Part shown: piece after piece, positions 12,743-24,542 of the stretch
Numbering within the stretch: the stretch's first letter is position 1
Layout: each line of letters begins with the position of its first letter
From: Lithospermum erythrorhizon
Taxonomy: Eukaryota; Streptophyta; Magnoliopsida; Boraginales; Boraginaceae
Direction: 5' to 3'
Assembly: GCA_019722365.1 (NCBI GenBank)
Contig: JADFUC010002065.1
Span: 1 to 64,000 of the forward strand
Length of the DNA: 64,000 nucleotides
Translations under genes and position numbers: made by a program
The notes under the pieces: generated by a model
What the model was told of the DNA's origin: nothing
Databases searched by the model: none
Seen by the model: the letters and a program-made list of their open reading frames with translations, nothing else

Positions 12743-14090
12743 TTAATCCAAAAAAGTAATGACTTGATCACTCAACCCAACGGTTTGATTAATGGAATAT
12801 ACTTCCCTTCTTGCATAGTTTTTCCTGGAGTTACGTGAGTCGCCTCCTCCTGCAATACCTCCAAAAATAGTGTCAATTCGCCCAGTGAGTCTGGGTAACT
12901 CCGGGTTGCCTCGGGTTTGACTGCTATGAAGCGGGCTCCTCGTGTTTTGACATGTGTTGTCCCGCTGAGTTCCCTTCCCCATGAAATCCTTGATGTATCC
13001 TCTTTTTATCAATTCCTCAATTTCTGCATCTAGAACTCTGCACTCATTGGTATCATGTCCATTTTCGCGATGGTACTCGCAATAGCACAAGTCTTATCCC
13101 CACCCTGGGCATAACCTCTACTACGGACACTCTTAGTGTGTAAACCCGTCAAGTGCTATGTGTTCTCCTTTGGCGCACTGTAGATTAGACCTCTTTTTTG
13201 AGGCGCCGTTCATAATTTCTTCTTTTTGTGAATTTCGCCTCTTCGTCTTCGCTGAATGCTCCCACACCGCACTTTCCTAGGCGATTTGGATTGGCCCCTC
13301 TTCCTTAGGGTATCACGGAGATCCTTTGGTTTACTTTCTTTATGCTTCAACTCCTCGAAGGCCCTACATAACGCTTTACTCGGGTTGTCGCCTTCGCCCT
13401 AGACAGCGGGTTTCCAACACCAGTGACTTTTTTAATTTTCCATACGCTAATCCGCGATAAAATGCCATGTATGCCACTTTACTGTTTACTTCGGGTATGG
13501 TTAGCAAAATGTCATTATAACGCTTCTGGTAACTCTTTAAGGTTTAATTTGGACCGTGTTGTATTCCATTAATGCTCTTTCATCCTGGTGTTTTTGTATA
13601 TGGACTCCAAACTTGCCACGGCGGATCCAAGGGTTTTGTTGGGTATTTAGTCTACTAGACTTGGTGAGGCAAAGCATTGCACTAACTAACGCACGGTCCG
13701 CTAAACTATTAGGAAAAAGCTTTTTATGATAAACTGTCATTGATGTTATTATTTGTAAATGCTTTATAGGTCGCCGCGGCTATCAATCAAAGTAACTGAA
13801 AACAGTTTTTATAATGGAACCGCTCAACCCGTCTACTGTGAATGATATTTTCTTTCGTTTTGCATCTTTCCTGCTGAGGCTGGAAATGGTACTTCTATAC
13901 TTTTAATATCCGATAACTCTTGTCGCCAGAATCTCTCGAGTAACTGGATCAACCTCGAGCCGTTTGTGCACCTCGCGAAGTGAGCCTCAAGAAAGGCTGA
14001 GCACTTCCCTACGGTTATCCCAATCAAGAGGGACCTCACTACTTCATGGATTCACCTCCGTCTGGAAGATGATGAGTGTAACGAGATGAA
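12743..14090 (-). pseudogene. gypsy gag remnant (Tat-like)
   Basis: Pieces at 14039-13833 and 13740-13537, and a further frame at about 13530-13370, resemble the retrotransposon gag domain (for example RYNDILLTIPEVNSKVAYMA). The piece at 13090-12743 carries CEYHRENGHDTNEC, then EIEELIKRGYIKDF. This is the characteristic C-H-H-C segment and following helix at the end of Tat/Athila-type gag, with a glycine-rich IFGGIAGGGDS segment before protease. The gag packages element RNA in virus-like particles. The frame is broken several times and no initiator can be trusted. Confidence 0.7.
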
Positions 14091-14271
14091 ATGTACCGCC
14101 CTATCCCGCCTCGCTTAATCGCTTCTAACTCGCCTTTTGAATTTCAGTTTCAATATCCAGCTGGGGCAAAAGAGGACGGATTGCTCATTAGGCGATTGTT
14201 TTGTTGTGAATCGCTTAACAGACATTTTGGTGTTATTCATGTTTGTTTCTTCAATCCTTGCATACGACCAC

Positions 14272-14793
14272 TCGATAATTGTAACTGGCCATGCCATGGG
14301 CTACAATTGTCAATAGGACTCTTTATAAGACTACCACCAATTGGATTACAAACAGCTGGACTCTCAACAATCTTGGTCAATCTTGTTGATATGGTTCTTC
14401 TGGGAATTGCCTGCGAATCTCTCCTTTGGATCCGTTAATGCAGTTTTCAGGGCCGTGAGTAAAGATTTCATGGTCTGAACTTGGATCATTGACCTCGGAA
14501 AGCCAGGACTAATGCGATTACAGACAATTCGACGATCAAGTTAGATTTGGAAGATAAGATCTATTTAGAATATAAGAAATGTACTAGTAAGTAGGAATTT
14601 GAATTAAGTAGAGATGACTAGTGGAATATGGTATTAGTGATTTGGTGTATTTATAGTAAGGCTATGGAGTGTCATGGTACCAACTTTTCATATGATCATA
14701 CTAATTTGTCATGATCTTATCCATCCTAATTTTGGAAATTTATCCACTTTGATTTCAAGTGACTGTCATACTCATTCAAAACTATATATATCA
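14272..14793 (-). repeat. 5' LTR of the Tat-like gypsy element
   Basis: It is the partner of 4704-5231. A minus-strand TATA box (CTATAAATAC) is at 14646-14655, placed correctly to drive transcription downward into gag. The first bases (TCGATAATTG) differ from TG by an insertion or substitution. The adjacent primer-binding site could not be assigned to a particular tRNA. Confidence 0.75.
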
Positions 14794-15959
14794 TAGACTA
14801 TCAAGATAATTCTGTCTGTAATCTTCTTCGAATAAAGCTCTCGACGTTTATGCAGTTTATACCTCTTTCTTGAGTTGTTTTTGTTATAGTAGAACCTCTA
14901 CCTCTCATTATGTAAACATACCTATGAGCATTAAGTAAACATATTCATTTATTCTTTTTCTATTGCATAAGTCACGAGATTCATTCAAGAAATTCTCACC
15001 ATGAGCTCCCTGCAAGTAATTAATAGAGCAAGTGTAATTTTTTCGACATTCACCTTTCTTCATGAAAAAATCAGCAATTTACCACTAGTATTCCAAGTTT
15101 AGTATTTCTTTGAACATCTTTCATACTTGTTAATAACTTTATCCATAACGTTCATTCATAATCTCTCTCTAGATATACTTGCACATATATCTTTTATTTT
15201 CACAGCAAGGCCATTAATGGTTGGACATTTTTTGTATAAAAATTTATTTTTTTATGATTATTCAATTTTAGTAAATTGCATGTTTCAAGCATCAGTAATG
15301 CATATGACGTATGTTTCGAATTATTGCCTATGTCTTCATTTTCGGTATACGACGCTTAATTTATTTGTGTAATTCATGATTTATATTTTTAGTAAGCAAT
15401 TATGAATCGAAATCGGATGGTTTTGACGATTTGCTTTGTCAAGAACACAGCAAAAATGGTGTGTGAAGAAATATTTATTAGATGTCAATGTATTTGGTAA
15501 ACTACCAATATGGTAATTGCACGAGGTACGTGCACAGAGTCTACAACCTTTTCTCAGATTCTTTGCTATTCTCTCATTCCGTGTGCCTTTTAACTCCTAT
15601 TTAGTGCCATCTTGACATTTTATCAGTATGTTGTGTCTTTGTGAGTTAGCTTATTATGCATAGTTATGTAAATAATAATAGTATCAAAGTGTCAACCAAA
15701 TTTTGATTATTTTTCTTATATATCCTTCTTGTTCATTCATTTCATGTAGTTCTTTTATTTCTGTTTGTCTTATTTTATTGCTTTAATTTTGTTTCCTGTA
15801 ATGGCCAAATATGATGCAAACTTAAAGGTAATTTTTGCTGCCTTTAGCTTATAAAAAATGTAACTTAATTCATTTTCATAATCGAGAGCATGTGATAATT
15901 TTTTTGGTTCTGTAATCTTTCGATGTAAATATTGATAGTATTCAAGTTTGTGAAACTTA

Positions 15960-16056
15960 GGGGACCTTCATGTCAGCGTCCTCTAAGTGCTTCTTAAAAA
16001 GCATTTTTTACTAAGTACTACTTAAGTAGTGCCCCCAAGTGCATTTTATAGCAGCG
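15960..16056. repeat. Right terminal inverted repeat and subterminal zone of CACTA-1
   Basis: The sequence from GTCCTCTAAGTGCTTCTTAA to TTTTATAGCAGCG pairs in inverted orientation with 4281-4390, including a shared ACTTAAG/AGTACT core. The outer 13 bp are the transposon end. Confidence 0.6.
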
Positions 16057-18413
16057 AAGATCTAATTTTTTAAATATCAACCAGGGTTTGTGTCAGATTT
16101 GCTTGGGAAATCAATGAAATCAATTGAACTTTTTGTATGCATTAACGGTGGAAAGTTATGGTTCATTAAGATTTTTATTCATACATAATTCATTAATGAA
16201 CAAAAAATACAAAATATATCATTTAATAATATATATTTTTCTTTTGGTACATTTTAGGTAATACGTACCATTTTCTAAAAAAAATTCATTAATGTCAATT
16301 ATATAAACGTATTTTTAACTTTTAGGTAATTTGTTCAACGAATTTACTACACATTCTAAGTGCATAAAATAATTTGGATACTTTTTTTTTTGAATTTTCT
16401 CAATTGTACCATCTTAGAATGATACATTTTAGTAATGTATGTAATTTTTATATTGAAATTATGTACATATGGAAAATAATGAATATTAATAAACCGTTGC
16501 CGTTCTCGCATTAATGTACTAATTTTTGTAGTAACTAAGAGGAAATAGATTGATTGGGTCCTTAAACTTGGTACTCCTTCATGATGCAAATAGCTAGTTA
16601 TGTATTGGTCTGTAGTTTGTCCCCAAGGATCTGTGTAAGAAAGGACGGACATCGATTCTTTCAACACACCTAAGACCATTTCCAGTAGATAGGCAAAATT
16701 TAACATTGTAATTTAACACTTATCTCATAATTTAACACTTCAATATCTACCAACGTTATAATATCTAGACATTCATAAAGTTTTTCACATTCTCTTTCAC
16801 CCATATAACTCCATCTCGAATTTTTTTGATATCCAATTTATGCAAACTCAGACTTTATTTATAGATCTTAAAAAATAAAAAATATTGGTGAAAACAAAAA
16901 TTAATTTCGGATAATTATTTGGTCAAAAAAGTTATTTTAAAAAATAGGAGGATTAGTTTTCAACATGAGTCCCACTTAGCATGGAATTGCCTATACCCAA
17001 ATTTAACTGGAGATAGATTGTGAAAGTAATTTAATATGAAGTTGACTACCTGCTGCATGTAATAACACTTAAATTGCCTACTGCTACACTTGATCTAAGA
17101 GATTCCTTGATAAACATAAATTATAACCCTTCAACAATCTCATCTTTCCAAATTTTAAATTGTGCATGTTAGACTGTTAGTGTATGATAATTGGCCAAGT
17201 ATTTCATGATGTCGTAATTAATCGCCTCTAACGCAAATACTGAGAGTAGAGTGAATCTTTCGAATAAGATTTTGTTTCTATTTATAAAGGAGATCTCGGT
17301 AGATATGATTTGGTTAATGGAAAAGGCAATACTTGGTGATCAAGCTAGAAAATACACACGTCTAAAATAAAGAAGGAAAGATGACCGATTGCATTTAATA
17401 TATTTACAAGATGGAAGTTTTTGGTAGTTCTACTATAAACTTATTACAAGATACACTATATATAAAAAGAATCAGAATGCATACCTGTAAAGCACTAATT
17501 TAAACAAGAGAGAATTCTGCATTATATTTTGTGAGGCATAAGAGCGTTTATAGTTCATATCGTTGTGTAGGCTGAATGTACGGAGTGTTCTATAAACTCC
17601 TTTAGTTTGTACAACTGTTAACAATACCCGCTTTCTATTGAACACGTAGTCGACACATATTGGGTGATAGTAGTATGTAAAATGAGGATAGAATAAGTCG
17701 TGGAGCCTCGACTTTATACATCCGTGATATGAGTAAAACAGAGCGTAGAAGAATGAAGAGCATTCGCATAAGTCTTTATTTGTAATTCTCATCATAGTGG
17801 AATCTCTTTCATTGGACATCTGCCCTCGACGCTAGTATGCTGCACCTAACCTGGTTACCGATTGCTGTATTTTTCTTTACTTTCAAAGACAATTTACATT
17901 TTGGCCTATAAAGTTTCAGTTTGTGAGTTGTTATGTTGTACCGACAACTAGCTTATAATGCGATGTAATACACTTTTTGGGTGCATATTGAAGCAAAGGA
18001 TGGTGACTTCCATTTTATATAGAGTACCAGCATACTATACACACTTCACACTTCTATGTTACTATGTTGCATGTTAATAACGAAATATTTAATTGAGTCT
18101 AGTTTAATGTTAAATTGAATATTTTTAATTATTAAATCAAAATTTTCAATTAAATTACGATGGTGGTAGTAACAATTACTATCAATATAAAGTAGTTTAT
18201 TCTATCCACCTATATAATATTATACCTTAAATATCGATGTTGAAATAGCATAATACTAGTAAGAAATATGATGATTTAGGCTGAAATTATTTGTAAATAA
18301 AATGGATGCTAAAACTGATTCAATAATAAGAATAAATACATCAAAATTCCATTACCTAGTTGCACACAAATAAATTCACAATACAGAATTAATTCTTAAC
18401 AATTAGCAGTACA
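16057..18413. other. AT-rich intergenic DNA downstream of the NLR gene
   Basis: No gene was recognised. Frames at 16356-16706 and 17472-17819 (minus, 116 and 115 residues) have no domain, no family resemblance and AT-driven composition, so they are not called. A segment at about 16683-17015 has AGGCAAAATTTAAC-like sequence near both ends and may be an old MITE, but the ends do not pair well. Confidence 0.5.
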
Positions 18414-21400
18414 TCACAAGAAGCCATCCGAAATTCCAATATTAGGGATATGAGAAACCTTGTGCCATTCTGGACCATTTCCAACCCACCTCTTTTTCAG
18501 AAGGGGGCATTCCCACACATCCAACGATTGCAGATTCACTAAGCGTTGCATTGCCTCAGCCGATGGTGGATACATTAGGCGATCACAGGAGGAAATGTAT
18601 AGCCATTCAAGCATCTCCAAGTCTCCAAGCCATTCCGGGAGAGCTACCAACATGAAGAACTTCTCTATCTTCAATTCCCTCAAGGGGGGTAATTGTTGGA
18701 TGCCCGCCAAGGACTTCAGAGAGTACCATCCAACAAGCTTCAGAGACTCCAGGTACTGGAAATGGAACTCATTTTGTCAAGGGAAATTATCAAGATGCTC
18801 CGAGAATTCACCTATTTCCAATCTTCTAAGGTAGGTGAGGTGTTGAAGACCATCCAGGTTTTCAAGAGATGAACAACCTGTGATGCATACATTCTCAAGA
18901 AAGTTGCATGCCTCGAGTCCTCCAGGTATAGCTTTTAATCTGTTGCAACAACTGATGAGCAGAGATCGAAGGCCACTGGGTACATTTGGAATGGAAACTA
19001 TGTTATTGCAATAGGAGACTTCCAACTTCTGAAGTGCTGAAACATTGTGCAACTCCGGTATATCATTCAATTTGTAGCAACTCTGAATGGACAAAGTTTC
19101 AACGGAACAGGATACGCTTGAATGGTAATCAGGTTACCACATGCAATAATTTCCAATTTCTGAAGTGATGTAAGACAACTAAGAGATGGGAAGTGAATCA
19201 CTGACTCACAAAATTTAATGGATATTCTTTGAAGAGAAATCAGGCTGTTCATTTCAGGCAAACAGTTTAACGAACTGTAACTCAAAGAGAAGTCCTGCAG
19301 GGATCCAAGACTCTGGATCCAATCAGGAAGAGAAGTCAACTCATCGCAATTGGAGATGGTTAAGCGTAAAAGGGAATCAAGGCAATCCATCTCAGGTAAA
19401 TTAGTTAATCGTTTGCAGAAATCGAGGATGAGCTCCTGCAAACAAGGAAAAACTATTCTAGACGATGAAACTGGTGAATTTCTTACGCCAAGCCAATCCT
19501 CGAGTTTTACCATACTCAACCTTAGTTTCCTTAATGATGGAAATACTGCCCCTGTGCTACCAAGTTCATCCAAGCCATAGAATTTAGATCCAATGCATTT
19601 CACATTATCCATCATGTGCATTTCTATCAGCTGAAGATTTGGAAGGTGCCCAAGTGCAGGGATTTCCACACATTGCTTACAATCTTCCAACTGGATCTGC
19701 ACCAAATTACACAGATGCACATTATTCCTGGTCATCATCCAAGATGGAAACTTATGAACAGTGAAGCAAGAGATTCTCAAAACTCTCAAATTGAAGTGTG
19801 GTTTTAAAACTTCAAGAACTTCTTCGGCGTTGCAGTCATCTTTCCGATAATTTTGCCAATGAAGCTCTAAGTTAGTAATACCATACTTTCTAGATAAATC
19901 TGATTTAGATGCTTCTTCTTTGCTGCTCACATTTTGAATTTCATAAATGATCAATTTCCCTTTTAGATTATCCAAGGTTTCCAATTCCTTCATGTTGCAT
20001 CCTTTTTCACCATTAACAAAGAAACCAGGAATTGTTTGAAGATTAACTAATTCCCCTATCCTTGGAATATGAAGAATTCCATAAACATGCCTTAAGTTCT
20101 TCAAATTTGTGAACTTCTCTGGTAAATTTTGTACTCTATCAACTCTCAATGTCTGCAAGTTGTATAGCTTTACGATTGAATCAGGCAACATATTGATGGA
20201 AGTCCTTGAGACATCAAGATATCTCAAATATTTTTGTTCACCAATTAAACTTGGTAGTTCTTTAATGTTTTCACCATCAAGAATCAACACATAGAGACGA
20301 CACCTTATGTTTGTCTTCAACATGTCCCCAAAGGTTTCACCAACAAAGTACAATGCACGCAACCTTTGGAAATTCACTCGATGATTAGCTGATAAGTCTA
20401 CCACTCCCGAGTCTGTATTGCCATTCATGTATCTCAACTTCATGTTTGTGCAATAATTCTTTGATATATGCGATGCAAAATCATGAACCAGACCATGCAT
20501 CTTGCAAGTATTAACAGTTGAAAAGTCATCATAAGTCTGTTCTCTCAACAGTGAAGTTTGCAACAAAAAGTTGAAGTAGTGGTCACCTGTAGCCTCCAGT
20601 GTATGTTCATTTGATGAAGAATTGAGCAATCTTTGAGCCATCCAAATTTGAATAAGGCTCTCTCTTTCCATCAAGTAATTTTTGGGGAATACTGAACAAT
20701 ACAGAAAACATTGCTTCAGAAAGACATTAGGTAGATTATCAAAATTCAATCTTATGGCTTCTAGTACGACATCAGAATCCGATGTTGAAGCCCATGTTGC
20801 ACTAATTCTTGACCATTCATTTTCACCTTTCTTAGATCTCAAAAATCCTGAAAGCAACTCTATGGCTAAGGGTACCCCTCTACACTTATCGACCAACCTT
20901 TTCCCGATATCAACGAGCTCCGCAGTCGCTTTCCTTCCTCTTCCAAACACCCGTTTTTTAAACATCTTCCAGCTATCCTTATCCGATAGGCCATCTAAAC
21001 GGTAACACAAAGATGCATTCACTATCTCACCAACCTGTTGACTTCGCGTTATAACCATCATTTTGCTTCCTCTAGAACTACTTACTTCATGAAAGTCCTT
21101 TTCCATAGATTCCCAGATTCTACTATTCTCATTACAAACATCATCACAAACAATAAGGTACCTCCGACATTTTAGAATTATTCTAAGGTGCCTCGTTATA
21201 GCTTCCTTACTCTTCCTCCTAAGAATATCATAACCTGTGATCGACTCCACCATCTCATGAAAAATCCTTACATCACAATCTTCGGTTAAATTAACCCATA
21301 TCCGATGATCAAAATGCTTCACTACATCAGGATTTTCATAAACTAGCTGCGCTACAGTTGTTTTCCCCTGACCACCAATTCCTAGAACGCTAACAACAGA

Positions 21401-21958
21401 TAAATCTTTCTGATTATCAGAGTCGATTAACATCCCTGTTAACTTCATCACATCATTTTCTCTTCCGAAAACTTCTCTTTCATAAATATAATCATCAATT
21501 AGACCTACTTCATGTTCTTCACTTCCATTCTTAGTCAATGGAATTAGCCCAATTTCAGCTGATTCTTGACAAATTATGTCCAGGCTCAAACTAATTTCCT
21601 TAATCTTACAAACCATTTCACTAACAAATGATGAAGGAAAGACTTGAGAGCTCACCTTTCTATCTTTTCCTTCTAAGACTTCAATGTTATGCTGAAGACC
21701 TTCATAAGCATACTCTTCCAGCATATCATTAGCATCTATTGCAACAGCTTCAACAGTTTGCAGCCAACCCTTTATCGATTCTGTTTCAAGATTCTTGCTT
21801 TCAGCATCCAACAATAAAGATCGAACAATCTTCAGATTTCCAACAAGAAAATATATCTCTTCTTTGAAATGCTCAACATTGGTGTTAAACTTATGATCAT
21901 CAAGAATTGAAAGTGCCTGATTCAATGCCAATTCTACAGAAATACTGACCATCTCCAT
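18414..21958 (-). pseudogene. CC-NB-ARC-LRR (NLR) disease-resistance gene, RGA-like, disrupted in the LRR
   Basis: Encodes an intracellular immune receptor of the coiled-coil NLR class. Residues 1-140 form an Rx-type coiled coil, with DANDMLEEYAYEGLQ in place of the EDVID-like motif. NB-ARC spans about 163-500: P-loop GIGGQGKTT (193-201), kinase-2 YLIVCDDV (267-274), RNBS-B GSKMMVITRS (297-306), GLPL-type GVPLAI (361-366), RNBS-D CFLYCSVFPKNY, and MHGLVHD (487-493), where MHD is usual. LRRs follow from about residue 500. The first frame is 963 residues. Near 19.11 kb the LRR continues in another frame (19094-18777), then past an in-frame TGA (18777-18779) to a stop at 18414. The total span of 3545 bp is one base short of a multiple of three, as expected for one deleted base. 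No intron is needed. A truncated but CC-NB-complete protein could still be made. The function class is very secure; the ligand is unknown. Confidence 0.93.
18777..18779 (-). other. In-frame TGA stop in the NLR LRR region
   Basis: The preceding codons give LDNFP. After the TGA the same frame continues with QNEFHFQYLESLKLVGWY, a normal LRR, and runs on to 18414. A point mutation to a stop, or a base-call error, is the simplest reading. Confidence 0.8.
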
Positions 21959-23303
21959 TGCTTTTTTCTCTCAACGTGAAAAAGTCTTCAAATATCTAGA
22001 TATTAGATTTAGATCTGATTATGAATTGGCTTTTTTTGTTCTATTTAGTCAACCATAAACCTCCACAAGATTAGAGAGAGCGCCAGAGCGGTACACGCAA
22101 AGTTCTGATCATTGAGATCCATTAATAATTTAATACTAAACAAATTTATTCTAATGAATGTTGAATCTTCAACTATATTAGTTAAACAGATTTCAATGGT
22201 ATTCAATATCTAGTTGCATGTTTTCTCTTAGCAAAGCAAGATTTCAAATGAACTTCATGGTATAAGTGGAGATCAAATTATTGAACCAACCAAACAATAT
22301 CTATCTGTTCTTATGAATTTTTAACTAGGATTTGACAAAAAAATCCAGCTAAACTATGTGGAATGTGGGGGCAATGTAAATTTAAATTCTGTCCAGTTCT
22401 CTTATCACAATTAAAAATTTCTCTTCCATTTTCACCTAGAAATCTAAAATCAACAAACAAAACTTTAAGAGCATTTACATTCTAAATGCAAATTTTATCT
22501 TATTTCGAGGACACCTAATTAATCATCATCTTAATCTGTTGTCTACTGTATTCTTTATGTTCACTAGCATTTTTCTCTCCTCAATATTAATCAATCAAAT
22601 ATTTGGAGAAATTCCCTTTACCTACAAACAAAATAAATACAGAGTAGTAGTTTAACCTTACGATGGTTGAATATTTAAAATTTAAACTCAAATAATTTTT
22701 CATATGATGTATAATATTTGATGAAATCAAACTAAAGAACAAAAATTCCAAGAGATCAAATAGGGGAATTTAATGTAAATGCTTTTGTTAACACAGCTGT
22801 TAGGTGGAAGAACTATATAATCATATTGAGACATAGCTGTTAGGTGTAAACTATTGAGTCCTAAAATAAAAATATTTAACACAGTTGTGTACTACTGTAC
22901 TCTATGTGTGTCATCATATTGAGACATAGCTTAATCTAGTAGTCAAATCCATGATATTCACCTAAAAAGAATCTGTCACCCATGGATTCTTTTCTACAAA
23001 CTCAAGCATTCTGAATAGTACCAATTGCATAAGTTTGCCATTTTCCATGTAACATCACCCTTTTCTTTATGATGTTGACTTATGAAGGACAAATTGTGGT
23101 ATACAATTAATAAAGATGCAACAAAAAATAATTTAAAAAGAAAAACACATCATGAGTTGAATCTTCTTGATCATAAAACATTAATGCAGAACCAACTTAG
23201 GTTGTTACATGAACAAAGAAACATTTCATATACTCCGTAATAAACTAAGAAACATCAAGATCTTTTTTGTTTTTTTTTTGCATTATAGAGTTAAATGGAA
23301 GAA
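21959..23303. other. Intergenic region: NLR promoter side and AP2 gene 3' side
   Basis: It is AT-rich, without a convincing frame. A short phrase, TCATATTGAGACATAGCT, occurs twice (about 22823 and 22914), with related AACACAGCTGTTAGGTG-like phrases between, suggesting a small local duplication. No transposon ends were recognised. The NLR promoter should lie immediately above 21958, but no decisive element was seen. Confidence 0.5.
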
Positions 23304-24542
23304 CTACATTCTACTAGATAAACTAAGGTCATCAATCAAGCTCCATTCACCTAACAAAAACCCATTGGAATCCATAAGGGGTGTACCGGAGTTTGTTCTC
23401 AACAATATTTCTGCACCAGAAAGTCTCCCAGGAGAAGGATTAACAATTAATCTTGAATCAATATCAAGTACCTCAATTTCTGCAACATTCTTCTGAATTG
23501 CTAGATCTTGCACTGAGTCTCTTGCTTCAACTGGAGCATTTTCTTTAGGAGATGAATCGAAATGATTAATTTCCTCCTTCAAAGATTCTTGATTATGCAA
23601 ACATGGGTTCTCTTCTAAAACTGGTGAAATTTCCTCAGAAATTCTTGTATTGCTTGGACCACTTTCAACATTTAAACAGTCATTATTATCAAATTCCTTC
23701 CGAGAATGATTATTATCTGAACATGGGACATCATTATTCACTTCCAAAATAGATGAACTCTCAACAATCCCGACATCTCTTGAACCACTTTCACCCTCAG
23801 AAGAATCGAAATCATCAAACTCCATATCAGATTCTTCTTCACTAGAACATGTATCACTATAATCGTCTTCTAAAGATCGACCCTTTTCACCAATTTTCCT
23901 CCTTTTTCTAATTTCCTCACCAAAATTCCTCCTCTTCCTGATCTCCAATGAAGTAGCTCGCCTCCCTTCTCTCCCCCCTAAATACCAATGAACCCCTTCT
24001 TTCCCCTTAACCTCTTCCTCTAACTCGACTTTCTTGGCCAAATACACCTCCGAAGCCTTTTCCTCCGATTCAAAAACACCTAAATACAACTTCTTCTTCC
24101 TTATAGGGTCCCTTATATGTGCAGCAAATTTCCCACTAGCCCTCCTAGAAACCCCAACAAATTTCGAAGTTTTCTTAGCCTTATCAACACTACGAATTTT
24201 CTTAGCCATACCCTCAAATTCCTTCTCTAACTCATTTTTCTTGGCCCAATACACATTTGAAGCCTCTTCTTTACATTCAAAAGTCCCTAACCACACATCT
24301 TTTTTCCTTATTCGATCATGAATTTTCACACCATATTTTCCACTTTTTCTTTTTGTAACTCCAACTATTTTTCTTGAAGTTCCAGAAACACTAACCTCAT
24401 CAGTTTTTGGGTTTTTTGATATGTTTGGTTGACTTTCGGAGGGAGTTGACTTCTTGGTCCTCTTTCTTGATATGTTTTCTTCAATATTATTTGATATTAA
24501 TTTGTTGTTCCTCAATTTGGTGGCTTGATTACGAAGCTTCAT
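23304..24542 (-). CDS. Protein with two divergent AP2/ERF-type DNA-binding domains and acidic tail
   Basis: A 412-residue single-exon frame from an ATG at 24542. AP2-like domain 1 covers about residues 58-105 (GVTKRKSGKYGVKIHD, then VWLGTF at 83-88). Domain 2 covers about 127-173 (GVSRRASGKFAAHIRDP, then LYLGVF at 152-157). Each has the GKY/GKF-xxxI strand, the WLGTF-like strand and an amphipathic helix (EEASNVYWAKK, EKASEVYLAKK) of the fold, but lacks the RPWG motif of typical ERFs. Basic clusters (KRTKK at 28-32; KRRNFGEEIRKRRKIGEK at 203-220) suggest nuclear import. Residues 225-360 are acidic and serine-rich, possibly for activation or protein contacts. The frame is intact amid decayed elements, so it is probably a real gene. 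It probably acts as a nuclear DNA-binding regulator; targets are unknown. The domain call rests on motif reading, not a profile search. Confidence 0.8.
   Translation of the reverse strand: MKLRNQATKLRNNKLISNNIEENISRKRTKKSTPSESQPNISKNPKTDEVSVSGTSRKIVGVTKRKSGKYGVKIHDRIRKKDVWLGTFECKEEASNVYWAKKNELEKEFEGMAKKIRSVDKAKKTSKFVGVSRRASGKFAAHIRDPIRKKKLYLGVFESEEKASEVYLAKKVELEEEVKGKEGVHWYLGGREGRRATSLEIRKRRNFGEEIRKRRKIGEKGRSLEDDYSDTCSSEEESDMEFDDFDSSEGESGSRDVGIVESSSILEVNNDVPCSDNNHSRKEFDNNDCLNVESGPSNTRISEEISPVLEENPCLHNQESLKEEINHFDSSPKENAPVEARDSVQDLAIQKNVAEIEVLDIDSRLIVNPSPGRLSGAEILLRTNSGTPLMDSNGFLLGEWSLIDDLSLSSRM

Larger units (their letters stand above)
4704..14793 (-). mobile_element. Ty3/gypsy LTR retrotransposon, Tat-like, decayed, with antisense extra ORF
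   Basis: LTRs lie at 4704-5231 and 14272-14793. Between them, on minus, are remnants of gag (about 14.04-12.74 kb), protease (12.73-12.46), RT/RNase H (about 11.97-10.9) and integrase (10.40-8.98). A separate reading frame on plus lies at about 6.0-8.48 kb, between integrase and the 3' LTR. Extra frames in this position, often antisense, are known from Tat/Retand-type gypsy elements. Flanking pentamers TAGAG (4699-4703) and TAGAC (14794-14798) look like a TSD with one change. Every coding part has stops and frameshifts, so the copy is dead. It lies inside CACTA-1. Confidence 0.85.
4281..16056. mobile_element. CACTA-like DNA transposon (non-autonomous), split by a gypsy insertion
   Basis: The left end TACTACTACAAAA (4281-4293) pairs with the right end, whose reverse complement is CGCTGCTATAAAA (16044-16056). 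Both derive from a CACTACTACAAAA-type end. The similarity continues inward for about 100 bp, with the AGAGGAC/ACTTAGAG phrases typical of CACTA subterminal zones. Flanks are AAT on the left and AAG on the right, a near match to the 3-bp TSD of the superfamily. Without the gypsy insertion (4704-14793) the element would be about 1.7 kb. It carries no transposase, only a pyrimidine-rich low-complexity tract at 4430-4670, so it would have needed a transposase in trans. Confidence 0.65.

Noticed and set aside
4704..14793. Possibility that the gypsy element is autonomous
   Set aside because: gag, RT and integrase each carry several stops and frameshifts, and the protease motif is altered.
16356..16706. 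116-residue minus-strand open frame
   Set aside because: Composition follows the AT-rich DNA and no motif is visible.
16683..17015. Possible MITE
   Set aside because: AGGCAAAATTTAAC-like sequence occurs near both edges, but the ends do not form a convincing inverted repeat and no TSD was found.
17472..17819. 115-residue minus-strand open frame
   Set aside because: No domain, no family resemblance and an AT-driven composition; likely chance.
18414..19125. Intron explaining the NLR frame change
   Set aside because: The LRR translation is continuous through both lesions with only a one-base shift and a single stop; no sequence needs to be removed.
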